Part shown: in pieces, positions 17,401-30,100 of the stretch
Layout: each line of letters opens with the position of its first letter
Position numbering within the stretch: position 1 is the first letter of the stretch
Assembly: GCF_000015165.1 (NCBI RefSeq)
Contig: NC_009485.1
Span: 1,116,001-1,180,000, forward strand
Length of the DNA: 64,000 nt
Direction: 5' to 3'
Source: Bradyrhizobium sp. BTAi1
Lineage (GTDB): Bacteria; Pseudomonadota; Alphaproteobacteria; Rhizobiales; Xanthobacteraceae
Position numbers and translations under genes: made by a program
The notes under the pieces: model-generated
What the model was told of the DNA's origin: nothing
The model's database searches: none
What the model saw: the letters and a program-made list of their open reading frames with translations, nothing else

Positions 17401-20400
17401 CTCGCGCATCAGGACCTGCCGTTCGACAGACTTGTTGAAACGCTGAATCCCGTGCGGTTGGGCGGACATAATCCACTGTTCCAGGTCAAGTTCAACTACA
17501 TGGCGGAGCCGAGAGGATTCGCCGCGGCCGACGGCCTGCGCGCCGAAACCCACATCATGGATCTGGTCGGCTCGCATTTCGATCTCGCGCTCGATGTCGT
17601 CGATGGCGCCGCGGGTATGGCGGCCAGCCTCAATTACGCAACCGATCTGTTCGACAGGCTCACCATCGAGCGGATGGGCGCCCAATTCGTCGAATTCCTG
17701 GAGCAGATCGCAGACGGCGTCGAACGCCCGCTGACCGACTTCGCCCTTGCACCTCAGCTTCGTCAGGCGGTGGCGCAGGAGGTTCGGACGTTCCCGCTGA
17801 CGGACATCGTTGCCCTGATCGAGGCGGCGGCTGCGGGTCGTGGCGCCAAGGTCGCTCTGCGGCAAGGACGGGCCAGTGTCACATTTGCCGAGCTGCAGCG
17901 CTGGTCGGATCAGATTGCGCATCGGCTGGCGGCGCGCGGCGTCGGGCGCGAAGTACCCGTCGCACTGTGGATCGAGCGGTCCCCGGCATTCGTCGCGGCG
18001 CTGCTCGGGGTATTGAAGGCGGGCGGCGCTTATGTCCCGCTCGATCCGGCTTGGCCTGTCGCCCGCGCGCGGCGTATCCTCGAAGACGGAAAGATCCGCC
18101 TGCTGATCGCGACCGGCGACCGCCTCGCAGCAGCGCAGGAGTTGGAATGTCTCGTGCTCGATGCCGAATGGCGCGATCACGACGTCTCCGACCGGTTCGT
18201 GCCGCATGCCAATCATTCGGCCCAGACCGCCTACATCATCTACACCTCCGGCTCGACCGGCGCGCCGAAGGGCGTCGCGGTGTCGCACGGCGCACTGGCG
18301 AACTACGTGCAGGCGGTGCTGACGCGGTTGCGGCCTGAGGCAGATACCAATATGGCGATGGTCTCGACCGTCGCCGCCGACCTTGGTCACACCGTCCTGT
18401 TCGGTGCGCTTGCCAGCGGCGCGACCCTGAACCTGCTGCCCGCTGATGCCGCATTCGATGCCGACGCCTTCGCTCAGGCCATGCGCGAGGGGAGCGTCGA
18501 CATCCTCAAGATCGTTCCGAGTCATCTGCGCGGTCTGTTGCAGGCGCGCCGTTCGGAGGACGTGCTGCCGCGGGATGTGCTTGTGCTCGGTGGTGAGCCT
18601 AGCGATCCGCGGCTGCTCGCAGACGTGCGCCAGCTGCGACCCCAATGCCGGATCGTCAATCATTACGGCCCGACCGAAACCACCGTGGGAATCGCGACCC
18701 ATGAATGGGCAGGGATCACTGACGGCGATATCGTGCCGATCGGCCTGCCCTTGGCGAACCTGCGCGCTTATGTGCTCGACGATGCGTTGAGCGTGGTGCC
18801 ATGCGGGGTCGCAGGCGAGCTCTATGTCGGTGGCTCGGGCGTTGCGCGAGGCTATTGCGGGGCGCCGGGGCAGACCGCCGAACGCTTCGTTCCGGATCCT
18901 TTCGGACCACCCGGCGAGCGCCTCTATCGCACCGGCGATCGCGTACGGTGCGATCGACTTGGACGGATCGTGTTCCTCGGCCGGCGCGATGACCAGGTCA
19001 AGCTCCGTGGCTACCGCGTCGAGCCGACCGAGATCGCGCGGGTGATGACCTCGCTCAGTCGCGTGGTCGATGCAGCCGTTGTGACCCGCGCGAGCGACGT
19101 CGAGCAGGATCGGCTCGAGCTGGTGGCCTATTGCGTCGTGGAGACGGGCACGGAGCTCTCGCCAGACATCCTGCGGGCGCAAATGACTGCGCTGGTACCG
19201 GACTATATGGTTCCTTCGCGCGTGATCATTCTCGATCGCCTGCCGCTGACCGCGAACGGCAAGCTGGACCGGGCTGCGCTTCCGCAGCCCGATGACGAGG
19301 CCACGACATCCTATGCCGATCCGGTCGGGGAGGTCGAGCAGACCATTGCCGCCGTATGGCGCGAAGTGCTGGGTCGCGACCGTATCGGCCGCGACGACAA
19401 TTTCTTCGAGCTCGGCGGCGATTCCATTCTCAGCCTGCAGATCATCGCAAGGCTGCGCAAACGCGGCGTGGTCCTGACACCCAAGCAGGTCTTTGCGCAG
19501 CAGACGATCGCGGCCCTGGCCGGCGTGGTTGCGACCACCTCCGCGCCGGCTGTGGCGGCGTCGGCGGCAGCGCGCAGCGTCGCGAACTCCGACGCTGCGG
19601 CGCTGCTGCCGATCCAATTGCGGTTCTTTGCAGAGAAGATCCCCAGCCGTGATCACTTCAATCAGGCCGTGATGCTCGTACCGCGAGATCGCACCAGGTG
19701 GAGCGTGCTGCAGGCCGCGCTCATGGCGGTCGTCCTGCATCACGACGCGCTCCGTATGCGGTATCGTCGAGTGGCGGATACTTGGCAGGCGTCCCTTGCC
19801 GATCCGCCTGCAGCCTCCGATCTGCTGTGGACCCGAAGCGAGGTCCAGCCGGCTGATCTAGGCGCCATCGCATCGTCCGCGCAGGCCAGCCTCTCGCTGG
19901 CGTCGGGAACCTTGCTCCGCGCAGTCGGCTGTGACCTCATCGATGGCAGTCAGCGTCTGCTGATCGCAATCCATCACCTCGCTGTGGATGGCGTGTCCTG
20001 GCGCATCCTGCTCGCGGACATCGTCTCGGCTTGCGAGCAGCTCGAGGCCGGAGCTGCGGCGGTCACCTTGCCGAAAAGCGACTCGCCGTCGTCCTGGGCA
20101 AAGCGGCTGCACGCATATGCGACATCCGAACGGCTCGCGGCCGAATTGCCGTTCTGGCTGGCAACGTCCCAAGGGAGCGATCTGCCTTGCGATGACGACC
20201 ATGGCGGCGTCGACCTCGAAGCCGATGCTGATGAGGTGGTGCTCGATGTGGACGCGGCGTTGACCGCGCAGCTTCTCGAGGCAGCGCCGGCAGCCTACCG
20301 CACCAGGATCAACGACCTGCTGCTCGCCGCGCTGGCACGTGCGATCGCGATCTGGTGCGGCCGCGACGATATCGCGATCGAACTCGAGGGTCATGGTCGT

Positions 20401-23400
20401 GAGGACATCTTTGCCGATGCCGACATCACGCGAACGGTGGGATGGCTCACGAGCGCATTCCCGTTCCGCCTGAAGGGCGGTGCTGACGCCGATGCAGCCC
20501 TCATCAAGACAGTGAAGGAAGCCCTGCGCGCCGTTCCCGATCATGGAATCGGCTATGGGATCCTTCGCTACCTCGGCAGGCCTGAGCATCGCGAGGCACT
20601 CTCGCGGGCGCCAAACCCGCGCGTCATCTTCAACTATCTCGGCCGGTTCGATCAGGACCTCGGCGCGGCGGCCGCGTATCGGATCGGCGCGGAAGATCCC
20701 GGCGCGATGCGGGCGGCGGACACGCCGTTGCGGGCCCGGCTCACCATCAATGGCGAGGTGCGCGACGGCAGCCTCCGCCTTGCCTTCCGCTATGGCCGAC
20801 GCCGCTATCGGCGGGCGACGATCGAGCGGGTTGCCGAGCTCTATCGCGCAGCGCTGCGCGGTCTCGTGGATCACTGTGTTCAGAGCGCGGGCTGCCTCAC
20901 GCCCTCCGACGTTCCGCTCGCGAATCTCGATCAGGTGACGCTCGACCGTCTTTGTGCAGCGCGCGACGTTCGCAATATCGAAGAGATCTATCCGCTATCG
21001 CCGATGCAGCAGGGGCTGCTGTTTCATGCGCTTCGCGATGGCCACGACGACGCCTATGTCAATCAGCTCGCGGTGGAGCTGCGTGGTGTCACGCCGGCCG
21101 CGCTGTGCGCGGCGTGGCAAGCGGCGAGCGCGCAGCATGCAGTGCTGCGGACGGGCTTTGTCTGGCAGCTTTCGGAGGCGGCTCAGCAGATCGTCTATCG
21201 CCGGCTGGATGTTCCGATCGTCGAGGACGATTGGCGCAGCCGGATGGCCTCATTGCGCGAGGGCGCGGATCTCGACGCGGCGTTGGCCGAAGCCGGGCAG
21301 CGCGAACGAGCGCTTGGATTCGACGTCACCCAACCGCCGCTGCAGCGACTGCGTCTGATCCGGCTCGATCATGATCGGCTCTGGATGATTTGGACGCACC
21401 ATCACCTGCTGGTCGATGGCTGGAGCTCGGCCCGGCTGCTGGCCGAGGTCCTGAAGCGCGCGGCTGGCGGCACGCCGGCTGTGTCACAAGGTCGATATCG
21501 CGACTACATCGCTTGGCTCCAGATGCAAGACCGCAGCGTGGCCGCTGATTTCTGGCGCGAGGCACTGGACGATCTCGCGGAGCCGACGCTGCTCGCTGAT
21601 GCGCTGCACGCCAGGGGCCCAATCAGCCGGGCGATCGGACACGGACGGCTGACGCAGGTCCTGGACGGCGCGCTGGCGACGCGTCTCAAGCGGTTCGCGG
21701 CGCAGCAGCGGGTCACTATGAATACGCTGCTGCAGGGCGCCTGGGCGCAGGTGCTGCGGCAGCTCTGCGGGCAGGCCACCATTTGCTTCGGTGTCACCGT
21801 CGCCGGACGCCCGGCAGAGCTTGTCGACGCGGAGCACGGGATTGGGCTGTTCATCAACACGTTGCCGCTGGTCGATGCCCCGCATCCGCAGGCGCTGATC
21901 GGTGATTGGCTGCGCGCGCTGCAGGCGCGCAACGTGGCGGCCCGCGACTATGAATGGATGCCGCTGCACGAAATCCAGCGCCTCGCCGAGCTCGGTGGCC
22001 GGCAGATGTTCGATAGCATCCTGGTGTTCGAGAACTATCCGATCGATCAGTCCCTGATGGATCGCAACGATGCCTTACCGCAGGTCGGACGTGTCGAGCA
22101 TGTGACACCGACGACCTATGCAATGGCGGTCGCGGTCTTCGAAAGCGGCGAAAGTCTCCGGCTCGACTTCAACTATGATCGGTCGCAGCTGGATGAGCAC
22201 GCGGCACGATGGGTGAGCGCTGCGATGCGCGACTGGCTGATCGCGATCACGGCCGATGCCACGCGCGTCATGGGCAGCCTGCAGGCGATCAGCGAGGAGA
22301 CGCTCGCAAGCGTTCTGCGTTGGGGGAGTGCGGATGGCGACGCCCTCGCGCCAGGATCGCTGAACCTCGTGGCGCAGATCGAGGCTCAGGTGGCCCGAAC
22401 GCCCGATGCGGTTGCCGTCATCAGCGGCGAGCGCCGGCTGAGCTATGCTGAGCTGAATGCCCGATCAAACCGGTTGGCGCGGCGGCTGAGGGCGCGCGGG
22501 ATCGGTCCTGACGTGGTGGTTGGCCTTGCGCTGGAGCGCGCGCCGATCATGCTGGTGGCGCTGCTTGCGGTGTTGAAGGCGGGAGGGGCTTATCTGCCGC
22601 TCGATCCCGACTATCCGCCTGACCGTCTCGTCCACATGCTCCGCGACAGCGGCACGAAGCTGCTGCTGACGCAAGCGTCGCTTCAGGATCGATTTGCGGC
22701 AGCGCTGGCCGATGGCGGCGCCGAGGCCTGGCTGCTCGATGATCAGACCGGTCAAGAGGCTGGCTCAGCCGCCAATCTCGGCATTGGCCTGCATCCGGAG
22801 AACCTCGCTTACCTGATCTACACCTCGGGCTCGACCGGGCTGCCCAAGGGCGTGATGGTGCGGCATGGCGCGATCGCGAATTTTCTGGCCACGATGGCCG
22901 AGCAGCCGGGAATGGCGTCCGCAGATTGCGCGCTAGGCCTGACGTCGCTGTCGTTCGATATCGCGGTGCTGGAGCTGTGGCTGCCATTGACGTGCGGGGC
23001 TCGCATCGTGCTCGCCGATCGGGCCGCCGCGCATGATCCGGCGGCGTTGAAGGCGATGATGGTCAGACATGGTGTGACCATGGTCCAGGCGACGCCGTCG
23101 AGCTGGCGCATGCTGCTCGACCATGAGGACGGTGACGTGTGGCTTCCCGACGGCTGCCGCGTGCTGAGTGGTGGCGAGGCGCTAGCGCCCGACCTGGCCG
23201 CGCGGCTGACGGAGCTGAGCCACGATGTCTGGAACCTGTATGGGCCGACCGAGACCACGGTCTGGTCCGCGCGCCGTCGGCTTGACGCGAACAATCGGTC
23301 GCCTGTGCTGGGTCGGCCGGTCGGCAATACCACGTTCTATGTGCTCGACTCGCATTTCAATCTCGCGCCGATTGGCGTGGCCGGCGAGCTCTTTATCGGC

Positions 23401-24159
23401 GGCGCGGGACTTGCGCGTGGCTATTGGCGCCGTGCAGGGCTGAGCGCCGAGCGCTTCGTCCCGGATCCGTTTGGGCCGGCCGGTGCGCGGCTATACCGGA
23501 CCGGTGATCTGGCGCGCTGGCGTGCCGATGGCGTGCTCGATTATGTCGGTCGCGCCGACCATCAGGTGAAGATTCGAGGCCGCCGGATCGAGCTCGGCGA
23601 AATCGAAGCGCATCTCCGGGCGCAGCCCGGCGTACGCGACAGTGTCGTGGTGGCGCGGGAGATCGGCGGCGGCCTGAATTTGATCGGCTATGTCAGCGGC
23701 GACGAAGCGCTCGATGCTGCAAGCCTGCGCTCGGCCCTCATCGCGGTGCTGCCAGACTACATGGTACCGTGGCGGTTGATCATATTGCCGCAACTGCCGC
23801 TCACGCCCAACGGCAAGATCGACAGGCGCAGGTTGCCGCCGCCGTCTCAAGGCGGCCCTGTCGAGCAGGTGCATGAGGCTCCTGTTGGCGAGATCGAGGT
23901 CACTCTTGCCCGGATCTGGGCGGAGCTGCTCGCCGTCGAGCGTGTGAGCCGCAGCGACCGCTTCTTCGAGCTGGGCGGGCATTCGCTGCTGGCCGTGCGG
24001 CTGATCAGCCGCGTCTCGCAGGAGTTCGGCGTCGCGCCGCCATTGTCCGAGCTGTTCGCCCGCCCGGAGCTGGCGGAATTCGCCCGCGCCGTCTCGATCA
24101 GGCTGATTGAGGAGGAATTCGAGGCGCGCGAGCTCCAAGAGCTGATCGAGGCAGAGTAG
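14452..24159 (+). CDS. NRPS 1: FAAL-T / C-A(Asp)-T-E / C-A(Gly)-T
   Basis: 3235 aa. Residues 1-570 form a fatty acyl-AMP ligase ([17 protein letters not shown] near 164, [13 protein letters not shown]), followed by carrier Ser607. C1 has HHIVADG at 797. The A domain around 1115-1640 (Tyr1261 in its A3 loop) gives pocket residues D-L-T-K-V-G-H-V-G, the known Asp code. Carrier Ser1658 and an epimerase (HHLAVDG at 1841, [10 protein letters not shown]) follow. C2 (HHHLLVDG at 2316) precedes an A domain with code D-I-L-Q-L-G-L-V-W, the Gly code, and carrier Ser3178. The protein should load a fatty acid, then add D-Asp, which the upstream hydroxylase can oxidise, then Gly. It ends without a thioesterase and passes the chain to NRPS 2, which starts 2 bp later. 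No strong Shine-Dalgarno is seen before the ATG. Pocket residues were aligned by eye to GrsA. Confidence 0.93.
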   Translation: MFPETLVERLREHATLRADRLALRFIEGETVVGELTFADLDRRVRALAARLQDFGGAGERAVILLPSGLDYAVAFYACLYAGVIAVPAYPPESGKERHTARLDGILRDAAPRFILTAAGLRDKIPASFGRLVPHVLAVDAIPVEGAASWHETGPRGDAIAFLQYTSGSTSQPKGVCVTHRNLVANEVAIEAATGVTADDVFVSWLPLYHDMGLMGGLLSPLFTGYSAVLMSPRNFLEQPRRWLDAIDRHGGTVSGGPDFAFALCADRISDEAISRLDLSRWRFAFSGSEFVRRATLERFAERFRPTGFDQRALTPCYGLAEATLLVTAGERASRAVCHTLEPNALAQGRVADADEGSALMACGVAAEHHVVRIMRPDGSGEADADEIGEIWVAGPSVANGYWNNAQATQQTFVNRDGSRWLRTGDLGFLRDGALVVTGRLKDLLIVRGQNIYPFDLEQAVETEVSQVRKGRVAAFPVEIDGAEGIGIAAEFSRAVLRRTPSDALIKAVGDAVMRQTQEYPAVVVLLNPQGMPLTTSGKLQRSACRAGWMQGTLDSFAVFARGQQAAERPAPNPLTETERSLALIWQDVLRLAKVSREEDFFVLGGNSITAVQIAGRVRERLHVDLDLRSFFDAPTLGALAASIDAADRVADAVPPLRTAAPDARVLLSPAQERLWFLWSMDPASTAYTIACTVRFEGALDQARLVRALNDIVARHEPLRTTFASHDGRAAQVIHDVQEVLVAVEDLRRCSAADRAMRAAARIQGELARPFDLANGPLLRAVLVQLADDRHELLLSAHHIVADGLSLNVLLNELSSIYGSHGQQSPASLPPLVVQYADYAAWQRAWLTSPEADRQIAYWRGRLGETQEPLALPFDRQRPPVQSYRGDTIHLEIGSDLARKLRRRAGEQSVSMFMLLLAAYQLLLFRYSGQSVLRVGVPVAGRRQTELDALIGCFVNTLVLCADVADDMSFGDLLNQAKAEVIAALAHQDLPFDRLVETLNPVRLGGHNPLFQVKFNYMAEPRGFAAADGLRAETHIMDLVGSHFDLALDVVDGAAGMAASLNYATDLFDRLTIERMGAQFVEFLEQIADGVERPLTDFALAPQLRQAVAQEVRTFPLTDIVALIEAAAAGRGAKVALRQGRASVTFAELQRWSDQIAHRLAARGVGREVPVALWIERSPAFVAALLGVLKAGGAYVPLDPAWPVARARRILEDGKIRLLIATGDRLAAAQELECLVLDAEWRDHDVSDRFVPHANHSAQTAYIIYTSGSTGAPKGVAVSHGALANYVQAVLTRLRPEADTNMAMVSTVAADLGHTVLFGALASGATLNLLPADAAFDADAFAQAMREGSVDILKIVPSHLRGLLQARRSEDVLPRDVLVLGGEPSDPRLLADVRQLRPQCRIVNHYGPTETTVGIATHEWAGITDGDIVPIGLPLANLRAYVLDDALSVVPCGVAGELYVGGSGVARGYCGAPGQTAERFVPDPFGPPGERLYRTGDRVRCDRLGRIVFLGRRDDQVKLRGYRVEPTEIARVMTSLSRVVDAAVVTRASDVEQDRLELVAYCVVETGTELSPDILRAQMTALVPDYMVPSRVIILDRLPLTANGKLDRAALPQPDDEATTSYADPVGEVEQTIAAVWREVLGRDRIGRDDNFFELGGDSILSLQIIARLRKRGVVLTPKQVFAQQTIAALAGVVATTSAPAVAASAAARSVANSDAAALLPIQLRFFAEKIPSRDHFNQAVMLVPRDRTRWSVLQAALMAVVLHHDALRMRYRRVADTWQASLADPPAASDLLWTRSEVQPADLGAIASSAQASLSLASGTLLRAVGCDLIDGSQRLLIAIHHLAVDGVSWRILLADIVSACEQLEAGAAAVTLPKSDSPSSWAKRLHAYATSERLAAELPFWLATSQGSDLPCDDDHGGVDLEADADEVVLDVDAALTAQLLEAAPAAYRTRINDLLLAALARAIAIWCGRDDIAIELEGHGREDIFADADITRTVGWLTSAFPFRLKGGADADAALIKTVKEALRAVPDHGIGYGILRYLGRPEHREALSRAPNPRVIFNYLGRFDQDLGAAAAYRIGAEDPGAMRAADTPLRARLTINGEVRDGSLRLAFRYGRRRYRRATIERVAELYRAALRGLVDHCVQSAGCLTPSDVPLANLDQVTLDRLCAARDVRNIEEIYPLSPMQQGLLFHALRDGHDDAYVNQLAVELRGVTPAALCAAWQAASAQHAVLRTGFVWQLSEAAQQIVYRRLDVPIVEDDWRSRMASLREGADLDAALAEAGQRERALGFDVTQPPLQRLRLIRLDHDRLWMIWTHHHLLVDGWSSARLLAEVLKRAAGGTPAVSQGRYRDYIAWLQMQDRSVAADFWREALDDLAEPTLLADALHARGPISRAIGHGRLTQVLDGALATRLKRFAAQQRVTMNTLLQGAWAQVLRQLCGQATICFGVTVAGRPAELVDAEHGIGLFINTLPLVDAPHPQALIGDWLRALQARNVAARDYEWMPLHEIQRLAELGGRQMFDSILVFENYPIDQSLMDRNDALPQVGRVEHVTPTTYAMAVAVFESGESLRLDFNYDRSQLDEHAARWVSAAMRDWLIAITADATRVMGSLQAISEETLASVLRWGSADGDALAPGSLNLVAQIEAQVARTPDAVAVISGERRLSYAELNARSNRLARRLRARGIGPDVVVGLALERAPIMLVALLAVLKAGGAYLPLDPDYPPDRLVHMLRDSGTKLLLTQASLQDRFAAALADGGAEAWLLDDQTGQEAGSAANLGIGLHPENLAYLIYTSGSTGLPKGVMVRHGAIANFLATMAEQPGMASADCALGLTSLSFDIAVLELWLPLTCGARIVLADRAAAHDPAALKAMMVRHGVTMVQATPSSWRMLLDHEDGDVWLPDGCRVLSGGEALAPDLAARLTELSHDVWNLYGPTETTVWSARRRLDANNRSPVLGRPVGNTTFYVLDSHFNLAPIGVAGELFIGGAGLARGYWRRAGLSAERFVPDPFGPAGARLYRTGDLARWRADGVLDYVGRADHQVKIRGRRIELGEIEAHLRAQPGVRDSVVVAREIGGGLNLIGYVSGDEALDAASLRSALIAVLPDYMVPWRLIILPQLPLTPNGKIDRRRLPPPSQGGPVEQVHEAPVGEIEVTLARIWAELLAVERVSRSDRFFELGGHSLLAVRLISRVSQEFGVAPPLSELFARPELAEFARAVSIRLIEEEFEARELQELIEAE

Positions 24160-24161
24160 CG

Positions 24162-27100
24162 ATGAAACGACAATCAGCCGAGCCCAACCTGACGGATCTC
24201 GACTCGGAGGCGCTGCAGCGTCTGGCGCTTGCTGCCAGGGAGCGAAGCCGCAAGGCGGGCAGGCGGCATCCCGGTGCGATCCCGATCATCGATCGCGCGG
24301 GCAAGCTGCCGCTGTCCTTTGCGCAGCAGCAATTGTGGCTCGTCTCGCAGCTTGATGGCGTGAGTACGAACTATCACCTGGATGTCGTGTTGCGGCTGCA
24401 GGGAGAACTCGATCTCGCCGCCTGGCGTCGCAGTCTCGATCGCCTGCTCGGACGTCATGAGGCGCTGCGCACGATCTTCATTGCCGAGCATGGCGAGCCG
24501 CAGGTCCAATTGCTGCCGCCGGACACGGTGGTGCCGCTCTCATGGCATGATCTCCGTGGCCGGCCGGATCGCGAACAGCGCTTCCGCGAGCTGCTCGAAG
24601 AATGCCGGGGCGAGCCGTTCGATCTTGCCTGCGGACCGCTGATCCGCAGTCATCTGATCCGCCTTGATGATGACGTGCATGCCGCGCTGCTCAGCCTGCA
24701 CCACATCGTATCGGACGGCTGGTCGATGGGCGTGATCGTGCGTGAGCTTTCGGCGTTGTATACGGCCTTCGCCGCGGGCGAAGGCGATCCCCTGCCGCCG
24801 CTCGCGCTCCAATATCCGGACTTCGCCGCATGGCAGCGCAAGGCGCTGACGCAGCAGAAGCTGAAGCGCCAGCTGGATCATTGGACGGGCGCCCTGGCCG
24901 GGGCGCCGCCGATGCTGAGGTTGCCGACGGATCGTCCGCGAACGGCGCCGAGATCAATCGCCGGCGCTGCGGTGCCCGTGGAGATCGGCGGTGAGCTGTC
25001 AGGTACGATTCGGCAGCTCGGCCGCATGCTCGGCGCCACACCGTTCGTGATCGTGCTCTCGGCATGGGCCATCGTGCTGTCTCGGCTCGCCGGCCAGCTT
25101 GATCTCGTGATCGGCACGCCCACGGCAAACCGGACGGTGGCTCAGCTGGAGGGGCTGGTCGGCTTCTTCGCCAACATGCTGGCCGTGCGCCTCTATCTGA
25201 CGGAGGCGCCGAGCGTGGCGGAGCTGGTCGAGCGTGTGAAGAAGGCTGTGCTTGCGGCGCAAGACCATCAGGACCTGCCCCTCGAACATCTTGTCGAAGC
25301 GCTGCAGCCGCCGCGAAATCCGGATCATACGCCCATCTTCCAGGTCGTGTTTGCGTGGCAGAGCAACGACGTTGGCGAGCTGGCGCTTCCCGGCATCGAT
25401 GTCGTGCGCCTGGCCGCGGAGCCGCGGCAGATCAAGTTCGATCTCGAGCTCGATCTCAGCGAGACCGCCGGCGGTATCTCCGGACGGCTGAACTACGCGA
25501 CGGCCCTGTTCGATGAAGCGACCGTGCTGCGGCAGCGCAACTACCTGATGGCGGCGCTGCGGGCCATGGTCACCGATGTCGGTCAGTCGGTGCAGGCGAT
25601 TGAGCTGCTGTCCGGCGAGGAGCGGTCAATGCTCCTCGACCATTGGAACCGGACGGATTTGTTCACGCCGCCCGAACGCTGCATCCAGGACCTAATTGCT
25701 GACCAGGTCCATCGATGGCCGGCCGCTGTGGCGCTGGTGCATGACGGCGTCCGATTGACCTATCGCGAGCTCGATACGAGAGCCAATCGCTTAGCTCATC
25801 ATCTGCTCGAGCACGGTGCGGCTCCCGATCGCCTGGTGGCAATCTGTCAGCAGCGCGGTATCGACGCGATCGTCAGCCTGCTCGCGGTTCTCAAGGCAGG
25901 AGCTGCCTATCTGCCGCTCGACCCGGTGTACCCGGCACAGCGGCTGCGTGAGATCCTGACCGACGCCGAACCTGTGCTGCTGTTGTGCGACAACGACAGC
26001 GCCGAGAAGCTCGGCGATGTCGCGTGCCCTGTCATTGACGTGAAGAGACATGCGCCGAAATGGCATGACATGCCCGACGTCGCGCCCGTGATTGCCGGCC
26101 TGACGCCGCGCCATCTCGCCTACGTCATCTATACCTCCGGCTCCACGGGCAAGCCGAAGGGTGTGATGATCGAACACCGCGGCCTGGTGAATCTTGCGCT
26201 GGCCCAGATCGCGCTCTTCGAAATCAAGCGCGACAGCCGTGTCGTACAATTCGCGTCCTTCAGCTTCGATGCGAGCGTCTGGGACATCGTCATGGCGTTG
26301 TGTTCGGGTGCCGAGTTGCATCTGATCGGCGGCGACGCACACCGCGATGCCTCGGTGCTGTTCGACTATTTCGCGGATCATCGCATCACGCATGCCACAC
26401 TGCCGCCTGCGATGCTGCAGGGCCGGCCGGACCTGGAACGTCTGGCCGTTCTGGAGACCTTGGTGCTTGCCGGCGAATTGCCAAAGGCGGAACTCATCGC
26501 GGCGTTGCCGCTCAGCGTCGCCGTGTTCAATGCCTACGGGCCGACCGAAGCCACCGTCTGCGCCACCGCATGGCGTCGTCCCGCTGGTTTTGCCGATGGG
26601 GCCGTTCCGATCGGAAGACCGATCGCCAATGCGCGCATCTATCTGCTCGACGATCTGGGGGGGCCGGTGCCCCGTGGCGCGGTCGGCGAGATCTGGATCG
26701 GTGGAGCAGGGGTTGCGCGGGGCTATCTCAACCGGGTTGATCTCACGGCGGAACGCTTCGCCACGGACCCATTCGCGTCGAGCGACGGTGCGCGGATTTA
26801 CCGCACCGGCGATCTCGGGCGCTACCGCCCCGATGGCGACATCGAGTTCCTCGGTCGCAACGATCATCAGGTCAAGATCCGCGGCTTCCGCATCGAGCTC
26901 GGTGAGATCGAGGCGCGCTTGGCGGCGCTCGACGGCGTAAGGGATTCCGCTGTGCTGGCGCGACGCACGACGCATGGCGACACCACGCTCACCGCCTATG
27001 TGGTGCCGGCCGAGGGCGTCGGCGCCGTCGGCCCCTGGAGCGCGCAATTGCGGGCGCATCTACAGGCCTGCCTGCCAGACTACATGGTGCCCTCCGCCAT

Positions 27101-30100
27101 CCTGTGTCTGCCTGCGCTTCCGCTGACGCCGAACGGCAAGGTCGACCGCAACGCGTTGCCCGCCCCGGATGACGGCGCTTTCTCGCGCCGCGCTTATGCA
27201 GCGCCGCAAGGAGAGCGCGAGTTCGAGCTTGCCGCCATATGGAGCGAGCTTCTCGGCATCGATCGCATCGGGCGGAACGATCACTTCTTCGAGCTTGGCG
27301 GTCAATCGCTGCTGATCGTCCGCTTGCTGGACCGTCTGCAGCGCCGTGGCTTCACGACGAACGCGCGGACCGTGTTCGTCAAGCCGGTGTTGCACGAGCT
27401 TGCGGCGAGCCTGCATCGCCTCGACGAGGTGGCCATTCCGGAGAATCTGATCACGGAACGGACGACGACCATCACGCCGGAGATGCTGCCGCTGATCGCG
27501 CTGAACCAGTCCGAAATCGATCGAGTGGTCGATCAGGTGCCCGGAGGTGTCGCCAACATCCAGGACATCTACGCGCTGTCGCCGCTGCAGGAAGGCATCA
27601 TGTTTCATCATCTGCTGGCGACGGAGGGGGATCCTTACGTGCTCGTCGCGCAGATGGCGTTTCCGAGCCGCGATCTGCTCGATCGCTATCTGGCTGCCGT
27701 CCAGCGGGTGATCGACCGGCACGATGTGCTGCGTACATCGGTCGTTTGGGACGGCCCATCCGTCCCCGTTCAGGTGGTCTGGCGGCGGGCGCAGATTGAG
27801 GTCACAGAGGTCGCGCTCGATGGTCACGGGCCGGCGCATCTGGAACTCGCCAAGCGGTTCGATCCGAGATCGTCCCGGATCGATCTGTCCAAGGCGCCGC
27901 TGCTGAGGTTTGCCGTGGCCCGCGATCCGGCAGGCGAGCGCATGCTGCTGCTGGTTCTGCTGCACCACATGATCGGCGATCACGCGACCTTGGAGGCTAT
28001 TCATCGCGAGGTGGAGGCCATGATGTCGGGTTGTGCGCATCTCCTGCCCGCTCCGACGCCGTTCCGCAATCTCGTGGCCCGAAGCCGCGATGCTGCGAGG
28101 CGGGACGCCGAGCAGCGCTTCTTCCGCGGCATGCTGGCTGATATCGACGCGCCGACAGCGCCGTTCGGCCTGTTGGATGTACGTAGCGACGGCGACAGCG
28201 TTCGCGAAGCGAAGCTGGCAATCCCGTCGGCGCTTGATGCGCGTGCCCGTACTCAGGCGCGACGCCTCGGCGTGAGTCTTGCCAGCCTGTGTCACCTCGC
28301 CTGGGCGCAGGTGCTCGCACGGAGCAGCGGACGTGAGCAGATCGTGTTTGGCACGGTCCTGTTCGGCCGCATGCAGACCGGCGCCGGGCTCGACCGCAGT
28401 TTGGGTCTGTTCATCAACACGCTACCGCTACGGCTCGATCTCGACGAGACTTCTGTCGAGACGAGCGTGCGCGTGGCGCATGCTCGCCTGGCCGAGCTGA
28501 CGATGCATGAACACGCGTCATTGGCCATGGCGCAGCGATGCAGCGGCGTCGCGCCGCCGGCACCGCTGTTCTCGGCGATCCTGAATTATCGCCATAGCCG
28601 GAAGCGGGAGCCGGAAGCGGTATTGGACAGCCCGTTGCATGCGGTTGAATGGCTCGGCGCGGAGGAGCGTACGAACTATCCCTTGATGCTTGCAGTCGAT
28701 GACGACGGCGACGCATTGCGCCTAACGGCCCAGACCGCCGCGGCTGTCACGCCGCACCGGATCTGCGCGATGATGCAGCGATGTCTCGACCAACTCGTAT
28801 CGGCGCTCGAAACCGATCCGCACATGCCGGTTTGTCGGGTGGACGTGATCCCGGCGGGAGACCGTGCGCAACTGCTCGAGGCCTGGAATGCGACGGCCAA
28901 GGCTCTGGACCGACCATGCGTGCCCCGCCAATTCGAGGCGCAGGCGGCCCGCAGGGGCGATGCAATCGCGCTGATCCATGGCGACGAGACGATCAACTAT
29001 GGCGAACTGAACGCGCGGGCAAACCGGCTGGCATCCCGCCTCAGGACCCACGGGATCGGGACGGATGTCGTGGTCGGCCTGGCGCTGGAGCGCAGCATCA
29101 CGACGATGGTGGCGCTGCTCGCGGTGCTCAAGGCCGGCGGAGCCTATCTGCCGCTCGATCCGGACTACCCGGCCGAGCGGCTGGCCCACATGCTCGGCGA
29201 CAGCGGAGCCAAGCTGCTGCTGACGCAGGCGGCGCTGCTGGATCGGTTCGCGCCGGCGCTGAGGACGAGCGGAGCCGAGGCCTGGCTGCTCGATACGGAG
29301 TCGGGCGACGGCGACGATGCCAATCTTGATCTCGAGATCCATCCAGAAAGCCTGGCCTACGTCATCTATACGTCGGGCTCGACCGGGCTGCCGAAGGGCG
29401 TGATGGTGCGTCATGGCGCGGTGACGAACTTCCTGGCGACCATGGCCGAGCAGCCCGGCATTGCGCGTGACGATCGCGTGCTCGGATTGACCTCGCTGTC
29501 GTTCGACATCGCGGTGCTGGAACTGTGGCTGCCGCTGACGCATGGCGCACAGGTGGTGCTGGCCGATCGCACTGCCGCGCATGATCCCGCGGTGCTGAAG
29601 GCGATGGTGGCGCGGCATGGCGTGACCATGATCCAGGCGACGCCATCGAGCTGGCGCATGCTGCTCGATCATGATGAGACAACGGACTGGCTGCCCGGAG
29701 ATGGCCGTGTGCTGAGCGGCGGCGAGGCGCTGGCGCCGGACCTGGCGCGGCGGCTGACGGCGCTGAGCCGCGAGGTCTGGAACCTGTATGGGCCGACCGA
29801 GACCACGGTGTGGTCGGCGCGCCACCGGCTCGATGCGGCCGAATCCCAGCCGATGCTCGGTGGTCCGATCGGCAATACGACGTTGTATGTGCTGGACGGC
29901 CATCTCAATCTCGCGCCGGTCGGCGTGACCGGCGAACTGTTCATCGGCGGCGCGGGCCTCGCCCGCGGCTATTGGCAGCGTGCGTCGCTGAGTGCGGAGC
30001 GCTTCGTCCCCGATCCGTTCGGCGCAGATGGTGCACGGCTGTACCGGACCGGGGACCTGGCGCGCTGGCGCGCCGATGGCGTGCTCGATCATGTCGGCCG

